A stretch of DNA of 46,634 bases from Candidatus Aminicenantota bacterium (GTDB lineage: Bacteria > Acidobacteriota > Aminicenantia > UBA2199), in assembly GCA_027318645.1 (NCBI GenBank), contig DAHVOV010000133.1:1-46634 (forward strand), in the 5' to 3' direction. The notes under the pieces were generated by a model. It had not been told where the DNA came from. It searched no databases and saw only the letters and a program-made list of their open reading frames with translations. The position numbers were made by a program, and so were the translations under genes. Shown one piece after another: positions 1 through 8,927 of this stretch (position 1 is the first letter of the stretch; each line of letters begins with the position of its first letter).

Positions 1-2
1 GC

Positions 3-155
3 ACCATCGACGATGTCCAGGCCCTCAACCAGGCCCTGGTCGACTACCTCCTCTGGTACAACACCAGAAAACCTCACCGCGGCATTGGCAACCTCACCCC
101 CATGGAGTACTATGTACGATCAGCTCGCCTTCAAAGGCAGATGTCCAATATGTAA
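3..155 (+). mobile_element. C-terminal part of an IS integrase/transposase (rve-type, IS481/IS3-like); 5' part lies outside the window
   Basis: Frame from nt 3 translates TIDDVQALNQALVDYLLWYNTRKPHRGIGNLTPMEYYVRSARLQRQMSNM*, with the typical integrase tail motif YNTRKPHRGIGNLTPMEYY. Not in the ORF track because it has no start in the window. Confidence 0.8.
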
Positions 156-172
156 TGGACTCCTACATGCCC

Positions 173-201
173 TTGCGCCTCCCCCCTGGCTCGCGTATAA
201 T
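173..201 (+). promoter_or_regulatory. sigma70-type promoter TTGCGC-N17-TATAAT
   Basis: TTGCGC at 173-178, TATAAT at 196-201, 17-bp spacer, 18 nt upstream of the ATG at 220 with an AGGAGG Shine-Dalgarno between. Confidence 0.6.
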
Positions 202-219
202 CAGCCGCCAGGAGGCGCC

Positions 220-789
220 ATGATCTGTCCCCGCTGCCGCCAGTTCACGCCCGACGAGGGATTCGCCTGCATCCAGTGCGGCGCCCCCGTCCAGAGGGCC
301 CAGACCGTTGCCGGCGCGGGGCGGGATCCCTCCCGGCGCACGGAGTCGCGGAGCTTCTTCCGCTCCTGGATGCTGGCCCTGCTGGCGCTGGTGGCGCTGC
401 TGGGCTACGTGGCCTACGGCCGGCTGAACCGCAGCCACGCCGCCAACGCCTTCGCTCCCGGCGCCGAGCTGGCCGTCGAAGGATACCTGGTGAAGGGCCG
501 GACCACCATCGTCGACTTCTACAGCGACTACTGCCCGCCCTGCCGCAGGATGTCGCCGCTGCTGGCCAAGCTGGCCAGGATGCGCCCCGACCTGGCGGTG
601 GTCAAGCTGGACATCAACCGCAAGGGGGTCGAGGGCATCGACTGGGCCTCGCCGCTGGCGCGGCAGTACGAGCTCAGCTCCATCCCCTATTTCCGCATCT
701 ATGACGGCGAGGGCAACCTGCTGCAGGACGGGCCGGAGGCGACGCAGGAGATCGTGACCATGCTGGCACGCGCCGGGATCGAACTGTAG
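220..789 (+). CDS. Membrane-anchored zinc-ribbon/thioredoxin-fold protein
   Basis: N-term CPRCRQFTPDEGFACIQCG zinc ribbon, one TM segment, then thioredoxin fold with YSDYCPPCRRM (CPPC). Start moved to the ATG at 220 preceded by GGAGG. Confidence 0.8.
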   Translation: MICPRCRQFTPDEGFACIQCGAPVQRAQTVAGAGRDPSRRTESRSFFRSWMLALLALVALLGYVAYGRLNRSHAANAFAPGAELAVEGYLVKGRTTIVDFYSDYCPPCRRMSPLLAKLARMRPDLAVVKLDINRKGVEGIDWASPLARQYELSSIPYFRIYDGEGNLLQDGPEATQEIVTMLARAGIEL

Positions 790-838
790 CGGGCCGGGCG
801 CGGCCCCGGCCCGAGAATCCAGGCAAAGGAGGGACGAC

Positions 839-1234
839 ATGGACATGAAGATCACGTTCCACGGGGGCAAGAAGGTCCACGCCGACTACCACGGCTTCAC
901 CCATAAGACCGACCAGCCCGTCGCTGCCGGCGGCGAGAACACGGCGCCCTCGCCCTTCGAGCTGTTCCTGGCCTCGCTGGGCACCTGCGCCGGCTTCTAC
1001 GTCCTCTCCTTCTGCCAGGGGCGCGGCATCGACACCGCCGGCATCGAGCTGAACATGGGCATGGAATGGGACGAGCGCAGCCACCTGATCGCCCGGATGA
1101 ACATCGAGGTCGTCCTGCCCGCCTCCTTCCCGGAGAAGTACCGGGCCGCCGTGCTGCAGGCGGCCCAGTCGTGCACGGTGAAGAAGCACCTGCAGAACCC
1201 GCCGCAGTTCAACCTCTACGCCACTGTGCGCTGA
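839..1234 (+). CDS. OsmC family protein
   Basis: ENTAPSPFELFLASLGTCAGFYV and SCTVKKHL motifs with both conserved Cys; Shine-Dalgarno AGGAGG. Confidence 0.85.
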   Translation: MDMKITFHGGKKVHADYHGFTHKTDQPVAAGGENTAPSPFELFLASLGTCAGFYVLSFCQGRGIDTAGIELNMGMEWDERSHLIARMNIEVVLPASFPEKYRAAVLQAAQSCTVKKHLQNPPQFNLYATVR

Positions 1235-3445
1235 TCATTCCCCGGCGCCGGGGTCGGTCACCTCGACGAGGCCGTTGCCGCAGACCACGCGCACGCTGCG
1301 CCCCAGGGCCAGCGCCGGCGCCAGCTCCGGGTGGGCGCGCAGCAGCGCGAAGTATTCGCTCGAGGCGAAGGCCACGCGCGTCAGCGGCAGCTTCCCCCGC
1401 GACGGGATGCGGCCGTCCACCCAGGTGCCGCGGTTCAGGTAGAAGGCGACGCCGCCGGCCGTCCGCACCTGGCCCGCGGCGGCGGCGAAGGCGCCGGAGA
1501 GCGGGCGGGCGGCGTCGACGGTCGACGCCTGGTTCAGCTTCTGCAGCTCGACGCTGGCGCGCACGCTGCCGGCCCCCGACTTGTCCTTCATGGCGGCGAA
1601 CTCCTCGCGCCGCTCGCGCTCCAGGGCCGGTGCGCCGGGGATGCCGCCGACGGTCATGTCGCTCTCGGCCAGGTCGCCGCGGCCGCGGCGGGCCGCCTCG
1701 TCCTCGACGATCAGGTAGCTGGTGTAGGGCGTGACGATGCCGTACTGCCGGGCCAGGCGCGTCGCCTCTTCGACCAGCTCCCGCTCCTCGCCGTGCAGGC
1801 GGATCTGGTCGAGCAGGAAGCCCACCCGGCGCGCGGCCCACAGCGGCGGCAGGAAGTCGTGGTTCGCGCTCTCCCGCGGCAGGTCGGCGCGGAAGGCGAA
1901 TTCCTCGGCGCGGCCGTTGACCGTGCCGCGCAGGGTGAAGACGGCCGGCCCGGAGCCGCGATAGCGGCCGACGACCGTCAGCGACGAGCCGCGATAGAGG
2001 TCGCCCAGCCGCCTCGGGTGGAGCTGCGAGGCGCCGGCCTGCGGCGAGACCTCCAGGCGAACGTCGCTCAGCACCGGCGAGCGGATCTTGTCGTAGAAGC
2101 GGGCGATGCCCGCCTCAAGGTCGTCGCCGGCGGCCAGGTAGGTGCGGAAGGTGCGCGTGCGCTCGGCGAACCCGTCCAGCAGGTGGGTGTTGATCTCGCT
2201 GCCGATGGCCACCGGGAACAGGCGCGCCCCGGCGGCGGCGCGGCCGGCCAGGGCCAGCAGCGCCTCGTCGCCGGTCTCGCCGATGGTCGGCCGGCCGTCG
2301 GTGACCAGGACGATCGCCCGCGAGCGTTCGGCGGAGCCCTTCTCCGCCAGTGCGGCCTTCAGCGCCTCCTCGCAGTTGGTGCCGCCGGCCGCCTGCCAGC
2401 CGGCGACGAACTCGCGCGCCCGGGCCAGGTTCGCGCCGTCGGCCGGGACCAGGCCGTTGAACAGCGACTCGGCCTCGGTCGAGAAGCGGACGACGCTGAA
2501 GCGGTCCCGGCGGCCCAGCCGCTCCAAACAGCGGGCGATCGCCGCCCGCGCCTGCTCGATGGCCCGGCCGGCCATGCTGCCCGACGTGTCGACCACGAAG
2601 GTGACGTCCTGGGCAGCGGCCTCCTCGCCGCCGCGCGCGAAGGACGGGGCGACGCTGAGGAAGAAGAAGCCGTCCTGGCCGCCGGCGCGGTGGGCGAGCA
2701 GGGAGAAGCCGAGGCGGCCCGTCGCCGGCGTGAAGACCAGGCGGAAGTCGCGGTCGGGGAGTGTGTCGCGGGCCGCGTAGCGGACCGTGGCGCCGCCGGC
2801 GCCGGCGCGCGAGACCTCCGCCGCGTGGGTGGGGCAGTGGATGTCGGCCAGGCCCTCCGAGGAATGCACCTCGACCACGAGGCTGACCTCGGGAACGGCC
2901 CGGGAGGAGAACTTCTCGGTGGCGAGCGGGTAGAGGTAGGAGACGGCGCCGTTGTCCTTCTCCAGCACCTCGTGGTAGGAGATGCGGATGCGCTTGCGGC
3001 CGCGCGGCTCGATGGGGAAGACGCGCATGCGGAACGCGCCGCGGCCGTCGTACTCCAGCAGCGCCGGGTCGCGCAGCCGGCGCACGATGTCCTCGTAGAT
3101 GCCGCGCGCCTTGGCGGCGTCGAGCAGCTCGGCCCGGGTCTCGCGGCCGTCGATCCACATGCTGAAGCGCTCGATGACGGCGCCGGCGGGCAGCGGGAAG
3201 AGGTAAACGCCCTCCAGGCGCGCGTCGTTGGGGTTGTAGAATTCCTGGTCGACCGAGGTCGTGGCCAACTGCCCGTCGATGGTCACGCGCACGTCGTGGC
3301 GCACCACCTCCAGCGGGAAGGGCGAGGCCGGCCCCGGCCGCGGCGGCCGCGGCACCACGATGAAGCCGTCTCCGCGCAGCGCCCCGGCGCCGGCGGCCAG
3401 CGCGGCCAGCAGCATCAGCATGACCTTCATGTTCGCATGTCCCAT
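1235..3445 (-). CDS. VIT and von Willebrand factor A domain protein, secreted
   Basis: VIT domain (LATTSVDQEFYNPNDARLEGVYLFPLPAGAVI) and VWA MIDAS VVDTSGSMAGRAI; N-terminal signal peptide. Confidence 0.85.
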   Translation of the reverse strand: MGHANMKVMLMLLAALAAGAGALRGDGFIVVPRPPRPGPASPFPLEVVRHDVRVTIDGQLATTSVDQEFYNPNDARLEGVYLFPLPAGAVIERFSMWIDGRETRAELLDAAKARGIYEDIVRRLRDPALLEYDGRGAFRMRVFPIEPRGRKRIRISYHEVLEKDNGAVSYLYPLATEKFSSRAVPEVSLVVEVHSSEGLADIHCPTHAAEVSRAGAGGATVRYAARDTLPDRDFRLVFTPATGRLGFSLLAHRAGGQDGFFFLSVAPSFARGGEEAAAQDVTFVVDTSGSMAGRAIEQARAAIARCLERLGRRDRFSVVRFSTEAESLFNGLVPADGANLARAREFVAGWQAAGGTNCEEALKAALAEKGSAERSRAIVLVTDGRPTIGETGDEALLALAGRAAAGARLFPVAIGSEINTHLLDGFAERTRTFRTYLAAGDDLEAGIARFYDKIRSPVLSDVRLEVSPQAGASQLHPRRLGDLYRGSSLTVVGRYRGSGPAVFTLRGTVNGRAEEFAFRADLPRESANHDFLPPLWAARRVGFLLDQIRLHGEERELVEEATRLARQYGIVTPYTSYLIVEDEAARRGRGDLAESDMTVGGIPGAPALERERREEFAAMKDKSGAGSVRASVELQKLNQASTVDAARPLSGAFAAAAGQVRTAGGVAFYLNRGTWVDGRIPSRGKLPLTRVAFASSEYFALLRAHPELAPALALGRSVRVVCGNGLVEVTDPGAGE

Positions 3446-3473
3446 CGGCTCCTCCTCGGCGGCTTTCGCCGGC

Positions 3474-4598
3474 TCACTTCCCGAACACGTAGCCCTTTTG
3501 CTCCGCCTGGCGGCGCAGGGCGCTGATGACGGCCTCGTCGAGCCCGCCGGCCGCGGCCTGGCTCTTCTGCCGCTCGCGGAGGAAGCGCTCGCGCTCGGCG
3601 TTCAGCGCCGAGACCTTCTTGCGCATCTCCTCGCGCTTCTTCTGCATGGACGCCACGTATTCCTTGCGCTGCGCGGCCGACATCCCCTTCATCTCACGGG
3701 GCAGCTCGTCCTCGGCCAGCTCCTCCAGGCGGACGAGCCCCTTCTTCTCGGCGTCGACCAGGTCCCAGGCGGAGCTGTCGTACATCGGCGCCGCCTTGGC
3801 CGCGGCGCGCTCGGCCATGAACGCCCCGCCGACGGCGGCGGCGTTGGCGTCCTGGGCCTCCTGGCGCCGCTTGCCGTCCGCTCCCTGGCGGCCGTAGGCG
3901 ACGTAGGTGGCGTTGAGCTCGCGGCCCAGGCGCGCGATCTCGGCGTCCTGCGGCGCCGGGGGCGGCGGCGGGGCGTTGTCGGCGTCGATGGCGGCGTACT
4001 GGCCGTCGGCCAGGTCGGCGCCCTCCTTCCAGCCCGTCCGCACCCCTTCCGCGCGCGGGCCGCAGAAGATGGTGTTGACGACGATGCCGCCGCGGATGGC
4101 CTCGGCGCAGGCGGCGCGGTAGTCGACGCCGCCCTGGCTGAACGGCTCGTTGCCGGCGATGACGATCAGCTTCAGGTCGCCGCTGCCCGGGCTCCACTCG
4201 AGGCCGCGCGCGGCCTCGCGGATGACCTGGCCGCAGTACTCGTCGCCGCCGTTGGTGCGCAGGCGGAACAGCTCCTCGGAGACGCGGTCGAGGTCCTCGC
4301 TCAGCGGAACGACGCGCCGCAGGTACCCTTCAGCGGCGGGGATGGAGCTCTGGCCGTACTCGTACAGCGCCACCTGCAGCCGCGGGACGCGGCCCTGCCG
4401 GCGGGCCGTGGCCAGCTCGTTGACGATCTTCCAGATGCGCGAGCGCGCCTGGTCGATCAGGCCGTCCATGCTGCCCGAGGTGTCGAGCAGCACCGCCAGC
4501 TGGATCCGCGGGGCCGGTGATGCGGGAACCGCGCCGCCCCAAAGGCCGGTGCCCAATGAAACCGCCGCCAAGGTCAACCACACGCTTGTTTTGTTCAT
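3474..4598 (-). CDS. VWA domain protein, secreted
   Basis: Signal peptide; MIDAS LLDTSGSMDGLIDQAR; 28-nt gap to the next VWA gene on the same strand. Confidence 0.8.
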   Translation of the reverse strand: MNKTSVWLTLAAVSLGTGLWGGAVPASPAPRIQLAVLLDTSGSMDGLIDQARSRIWKIVNELATARRQGRVPRLQVALYEYGQSSIPAAEGYLRRVVPLSEDLDRVSEELFRLRTNGGDEYCGQVIREAARGLEWSPGSGDLKLIVIAGNEPFSQGGVDYRAACAEAIRGGIVVNTIFCGPRAEGVRTGWKEGADLADGQYAAIDADNAPPPPPAPQDAEIARLGRELNATYVAYGRQGADGKRRQEAQDANAAAVGGAFMAERAAAKAAPMYDSSAWDLVDAEKKGLVRLEELAEDELPREMKGMSAAQRKEYVASMQKKREEMRKKVSALNAERERFLRERQKSQAAAGGLDEAVISALRRQAEQKGYVFGK

Positions 4599-4658
4599 GC
4601 CGCCTCCTTTCGCGGGGTTGGACGGCAGGATGCGCCCCGATTGCCCGGCGCGGGCGCA

Positions 4659-4687
4659 TTGACAAAGAGGCCCGGCGGGCTTATAGT
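4659..4687 (+). promoter_or_regulatory. sigma70-type promoter TTGACA-N17-TATAGT upstream of gatE
   Basis: TTGACA 4659-4664, TATAGT 4682-4687, 17-bp spacer; GAGGA Shine-Dalgarno before the ATG at 4709. Confidence 0.75.
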
Positions 4688-4708
4688 AGCCATTCTCCCC
4701 GAGGAATC

Positions 4709-6712
4709 ATGAAACCATCCTTCGACCCGCTGCAGAACTGTGAAAGGAGCCGGAAAACGGTCGGCTGGACGCCGCGCCGCGAGACCCCGGCCGACTCCTA
4801 TGCCCGCCTGGGTTTCAAGTGCGGCCTGGAGATCCACCAGCAGCTGAAGACCGGCCAGAAGCTCTTCTGCCACTGCCCGGCCGGCCGCTACCACCGCCAC
4901 GACGACTTCGACGCCGAGATCGTGCGCCACATGCGCCCGACCCTTTCCGAGCTGGGCGAGTACGACGGCACGGCGCTGATGGAGTTCAAGACGCGCAAGG
5001 TCGTCGTCTACCGCATCAAGAACGAGACCACCTGCACCTACGAGATCGACGATACGCCCCCCTTCCGCATCAACCGCCAGGCCATGGAGATCGCCATCGA
5101 GGCGGCGCTGCTGCTGAAGTGCAACATCGTCGGCGAGCTGCACATCACCCGCAAGCAGTACCTCGACGGCAGCATCCCCACCGGCTTCCAGCGCACCGGC
5201 ATCCTGGGCATCGAGGGCGAGATCCCGCTGAGCCGCAAGAAGGTGCGCGTCATCCAGCTCAGCGTCGAGGAGGACGCCTGCCGCGAGGTCTCGGACCGGG
5301 GGCACGTGCGCGTCTACTCCACCGACCGCCTGGGCATGCCGCTGATGGAGATGGTCACCTATCCCGACATGCTCACCCCCGACGAGGCGGCCGAGGCGGC
5401 GCACTACCTGCGCTTCCTGGCGCGCAGCACCGGCAAGGTGCGCACCGGCATCGGCGCCGCCCGCGAGGACGTCAACGTCAGCGTCGCCGGCGGCACGCGC
5501 GTCGAGATCAAGGGCGTGGCGCACATCGCCTGGATCCCCGAGCTGGTGCACAACGAGGCCTTCCGCCAGAAGGCGCTGCTGGAGATCCGCGACGAGCTGA
5601 AGCGCCGCGTCGCCGACCCCGGCGGCTGGACGCCCGGCCACGCCGAGCTCGACCCGGCGGCGCTGGACTGCCGGCACCCCTTGCTGCAGGAGGCGCGGCG
5701 CAACAAGCTGCGGCTGCTGGCGGTCAACCTGCCCGCCTTCCAGGGTATCCTCTCCTTCTTCACCCAGCCGGGCCAGTCGTTCGCCGACGAGATCGCCGGC
5801 CGGCTGAAGGTCATCGCCTGCCTGGAGAAGCCCAACATGCTGCATTCCGAGCCCCTCGGCCCCGAAGCGGCCGACGAGGCGCTGTTCCAGGACGCGCGCC
5901 GGGCGCTGCAGGCGCGGGAGGGCGATGCCCAGGTCGTCTTCTGGGCCGCCGACGATGACGTGAAGACGGCGCTGGAGACGATCGCCGAGCGCTGCCGCCT
6001 GGCCTTCCAGGGCGTGCCCAACGAGACGCGCAAGAGCTTCGCAGACGGCACCACCGTCTTCGAGCGCGTCCTGCCCGGCCCCGACCGCATGTACCCCGAC
6101 ACCGACTCGGCGCCCATCCCCATCGAGGAGGAGCTCATCGCGCGCGTGCGCGCCGGGCTGCCGCAGGACGTCGACCGCCGCTTCGCCCAGTTCCGCCAGT
6201 GGGGCGTGCCCGCGGGCGCCTTCGCCTTCCTGCTGAAGCACAACCTGGCGCCGCTGATCGAGGGCATCGCGGCCGACTTCGCCGCCGAGCCGCGCTTCGT
6301 GGCCACGCTGCTGGCCCACGACCTCAAGCACCTGCTGGGCCGCCGGCGCTCCGCGCTGCCGGCGCCCTCCGGCGAGGCGGCCTTCCCCTTCGCCCGCCTG
6401 CGCGAGCTCTTCGCCCTCCTGGAGGAGGAGAAGCTGGAGCGCGGGATCGCCCGCGCCATGCTGCCGGTGCTGGTCGAGCACCCGAACATGGACCTGCGGT
6501 CGGTGCTGACCACCGTGGGCTTCAGCCGGCGGACGCGCAAGGAGGTGCTGGCGCTGCTGCCGCCGCTGCGGAAGAAATACCGGCACATCGCCACCTCCAA
6601 GGACCCCGGGGCGCCGGCGCGCTGGATCGCCGGCCAGCTGCGCCAGGCGGCGCTGGGCAACCTGCCCATGCGCGAGGTGGCCGAGGCGGCCGCCGCCGGA
6701 GGTGAAGCGTGA
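4709..6712 (+). CDS. gatE: Glutamyl-tRNA(Gln) amidotransferase subunit E
   Basis: GatB/E core (LGFKCGLEIHQQLKTGQKLFCHCPAGRY, GSIPTGFQRTGI, VEEDACREV), with an insertion and YqeY-like tail of the length and order expected for GatE; followed immediately by gatD. Confidence 0.88.
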   Translation: MKPSFDPLQNCERSRKTVGWTPRRETPADSYARLGFKCGLEIHQQLKTGQKLFCHCPAGRYHRHDDFDAEIVRHMRPTLSELGEYDGTALMEFKTRKVVVYRIKNETTCTYEIDDTPPFRINRQAMEIAIEAALLLKCNIVGELHITRKQYLDGSIPTGFQRTGILGIEGEIPLSRKKVRVIQLSVEEDACREVSDRGHVRVYSTDRLGMPLMEMVTYPDMLTPDEAAEAAHYLRFLARSTGKVRTGIGAAREDVNVSVAGGTRVEIKGVAHIAWIPELVHNEAFRQKALLEIRDELKRRVADPGGWTPGHAELDPAALDCRHPLLQEARRNKLRLLAVNLPAFQGILSFFTQPGQSFADEIAGRLKVIACLEKPNMLHSEPLGPEAADEALFQDARRALQAREGDAQVVFWAADDDVKTALETIAERCRLAFQGVPNETRKSFADGTTVFERVLPGPDRMYPDTDSAPIPIEEELIARVRAGLPQDVDRRFAQFRQWGVPAGAFAFLLKHNLAPLIEGIAADFAAEPRFVATLLAHDLKHLLGRRRSALPAPSGEAAFPFARLRELFALLEEEKLERGIARAMLPVLVEHPNMDLRSVLTTVGFSRRTRKEVLALLPPLRKKYRHIATSKDPGAPARWIAGQLRQAALGNLPMREVAEAAAAGGEA

Positions 6713-8091
6713 GCGACCTCTTCAAGGGCTACAAGGGGCCGGCGCTGGAGCTGCTCAAGAAGTTCAACATCCGCGTCTGGAGCGACGCCAGCGTCAAGAC
6801 CAGCCGCGGCGACTTCCGCGGCATCGTGCTGCCGCGCGCCGAGAACGACGACGACCGGCACATCGTCCTCAAGCTGGCCACCGGATACAACGTCGGCATC
6901 GACGCCGGCACCGTGCGCGGCATGGAGGAGCTGGGCTACAAGGAGGCGCACTACAAGATCCCCGAGAAGGAGTTCCCGGTCTCGAAGGAGAAGAAGAACG
7001 TCAAGCTGCTGGGCACCGGCGGCACCATCGCCTCGCGCCTGGACTACCGCACCGGCGCCGTCATCCCCGCCTTCTCGCCCGGCGAGCTGTACGGCGCCGT
7101 CCCCGAGCTGGCCGACATCTGCAACCTGACGACCGAGAAGCTCTTCGCCGTCTTTTCCGAGAACATGGGCCCCGAGCAGTACAAGGGGCTGGCCAAGGCC
7201 ATCGGCGAGGAGATCCGCAAGGGCACCGACGGCATCGTCATCGGCCACGGCACCGACACCATGCACCACACCGCCGGCATCCTCTCCTTCATGGTGCAGA
7301 ACCCGCCCATCCCCATCGTCATGGTCGGCTCGCAGCGCTCCTCGGACCGGCCGTCGTCGGACGCGGCGCTCAACCTGATGCACGCCACCAAGACCGCCGC
7401 CGAGTCGGACATCGCCGAGGTCATGGTCTGCATGTTCGGCCCGACCTCGGACGAGTACGGCCTGCTGCACCGCGGCACGCGCGTGCGCAAGATGCACTCC
7501 TCCTACCGCTCCACCTTCCGCACCATCGGCGACATCCCGCTGGCCATGGTCGACCGCCGCCGGATCACGCCGCTGCGCAGCGACTACAACCGCCGGCGCA
7601 GAGACCGCGAGGTGAAGATCCTGCCGTACTTCGAGGAAAAGGTCGGGATGCTCTACTACTACCCCAACATGCAGCCCGACATGATCGACTCCATGGTCGA
7701 CCACGGCTACCGCGGCATCGTCATCGCCGGCACCGGGCTGGGGCATGTGAACAAGCCGCTCTACCCGGCCATCGTGCGCGCCGCCGAGAAGGGCGTGGCC
7801 ATCTACATGACGGTGCAGACGCTGTGGGGCTACGTGCACATGTTCGTCTACGACACCGGCCGCGACCTGATGGCCAAGGGCATCGTGCCGGCCGAGAACA
7901 TGCTGCCCGAGGTGGCGTACGTCAAGCTGGCCTGGGCGCTGGGGCAGACCGCCGACCTGGGCGAGGTGAAGCGGCTGATGCTCACCCCCATCGCCGGCGA
8001 GATCACCGAGCGCGAGCCGTACAACGGCTATTTGATCTTCCAGGGCGGCATCCCCGAGGTCGAGGAGTTCATCCGCAAGTTCCACAAATAG
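6709..8091 (+). CDS. gatD: Glutamyl-tRNA(Gln) amidotransferase subunit D (asparaginase-like)
   Basis: Asparaginase signatures LLGTGGTIASRLD and VIGHGTDTMHHTA plus the GatD N-terminal domain; GTG start overlaps the gatE stop by 4 nt. Confidence 0.88.
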   Translation: MSDLFKGYKGPALELLKKFNIRVWSDASVKTSRGDFRGIVLPRAENDDDRHIVLKLATGYNVGIDAGTVRGMEELGYKEAHYKIPEKEFPVSKEKKNVKLLGTGGTIASRLDYRTGAVIPAFSPGELYGAVPELADICNLTTEKLFAVFSENMGPEQYKGLAKAIGEEIRKGTDGIVIGHGTDTMHHTAGILSFMVQNPPIPIVMVGSQRSSDRPSSDAALNLMHATKTAAESDIAEVMVCMFGPTSDEYGLLHRGTRVRKMHSSYRSTFRTIGDIPLAMVDRRRITPLRSDYNRRRRDREVKILPYFEEKVGMLYYYPNMQPDMIDSMVDHGYRGIVIAGTGLGHVNKPLYPAIVRAAEKGVAIYMTVQTLWGYVHMFVYDTGRDLMAKGIVPAENMLPEVAYVKLAWALGQTADLGEVKRLMLTPIAGEITEREPYNGYLIFQGGIPEVEEFIRKFHK

Positions 8092-8149
8092 GCCGACGGA
8101 ACCGCCGGCGGCTTGAAATTTCGCAGGCGGATGGTTCATGCCGCGCCTA

Positions 8150-8177
8150 TTGCAACTTCGGCGAAACCAGATAAAAT
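8150..8177 (+). promoter_or_regulatory. promoter TTGCAA-N16-TAAAAT, -10 ends 6 nt before the ATG (predicted leaderless)
   Basis: TTGCAA 8150-8155, TAAAAT 8172-8177, CCGTTC, ATG 8184; an in-frame TAA lies inside the -10, so no upstream start is possible. Confidence 0.6.
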
Positions 8178-8183
8178 CCGTTC

Positions 8184-8756
8184 ATGACTTCCCGACCGAT
8201 CCATCACAAATTACGCCGCGACCTGGAAGAAAGCCGGATTGATGGCAAGGTGATCGTTTTATTCCTGCCGATCGCGTTCGTCACGTATCTCATCCACGAG
8301 TCCGGGCATTGGGCATTCGGCGAGCTTCTGGGAAACGACATGGTGCTGGGCCTGAACAGCTCTGCCCCGAAAAGCGGCCATTTCATCCATGGTTCCCATG
8401 CTCTGTGGTCCGCGCTGGGGGGGCCTGCCTTCACATTGCTGCAAGCGCTCGTATTTTTCTTGATCGCACGGATGACAAGATCGATCCATGCATATTCCGC
8501 CGTATTTTTCGCCGCGTTCTCGAGACTCTTCTCGATCGTTTTCGGCGGCATCGACCTGCAGGACGAGGCAAGAATCGCCTCCGCTTTGGGCGCGAACAAG
8601 TATTGCGTCGCGGCGATCGTGATGGCGCTGCTTTTTCTGGTCTTGTGGTGGTGCACGCGGATGATGAAGCTGAAAATGAAGGCCGTGGGATATTTTGCCG
8701 TTCTAGGAACGACGGCCATGCTGATCGTGATCGGAGTAAACGGATTGATCGCGTGA
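8184..8756 (+). CDS. Small M50-like integral membrane zinc metalloprotease
   Basis: HESGH (HExxH) in a hydrophobic context (VTYLIHESGHWAFGELLG), later LGGPAFTLLQ and multiple TM segments. Confidence 0.6.
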   Translation: MTSRPIHHKLRRDLEESRIDGKVIVLFLPIAFVTYLIHESGHWAFGELLGNDMVLGLNSSAPKSGHFIHGSHALWSALGGPAFTLLQALVFFLIARMTRSIHAYSAVFFAAFSRLFSIVFGGIDLQDEARIASALGANKYCVAAIVMALLFLVLWWCTRMMKLKMKAVGYFAVLGTTAMLIVIGVNGLIA

Positions 8757-8927
8757 TTCGGTCCTTGCCTTTTCGTGCCCAGGGGAATAGCATCTGCCGG
8801 GGCAACGCATGGCGAACGGCGTTCAGCGTTCGCTTCCCCCTTTCCAGTCCCGATTCAAGGAGGAACCGTGGCAATCAAGGCAAAAACCGGCATTGCATTT
8901 CCGGCCAGTGTTGCCAATAATGGAATC

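Noticed and set aside
790-813. GC hairpin CGGGCCGGG/CCCGGCCCG between the thioredoxin and OsmC genes
   Set aside because: 9-bp perfect stem but no T tract; too common in GC-rich intergenic DNA to call a terminator.
1331-3526. 731-aa plus-strand ORF antisense to the VIT-VWA gene
   Set aside because: Composition artefact of high GC; the minus strand has signal peptide, VIT and VWA motifs.
5404-8139. 911-aa minus-strand ORF antisense to gatE/gatD
   Set aside because: No recognisable motifs, biased composition, fully overlapped by the GatDE genes.
8812-8833. Hairpin GCGAACG/CGTTCGC after the M50 gene
   Set aside because: Only 7-bp arms with a C-rich rather than T-rich 3' flank; weak terminator support.
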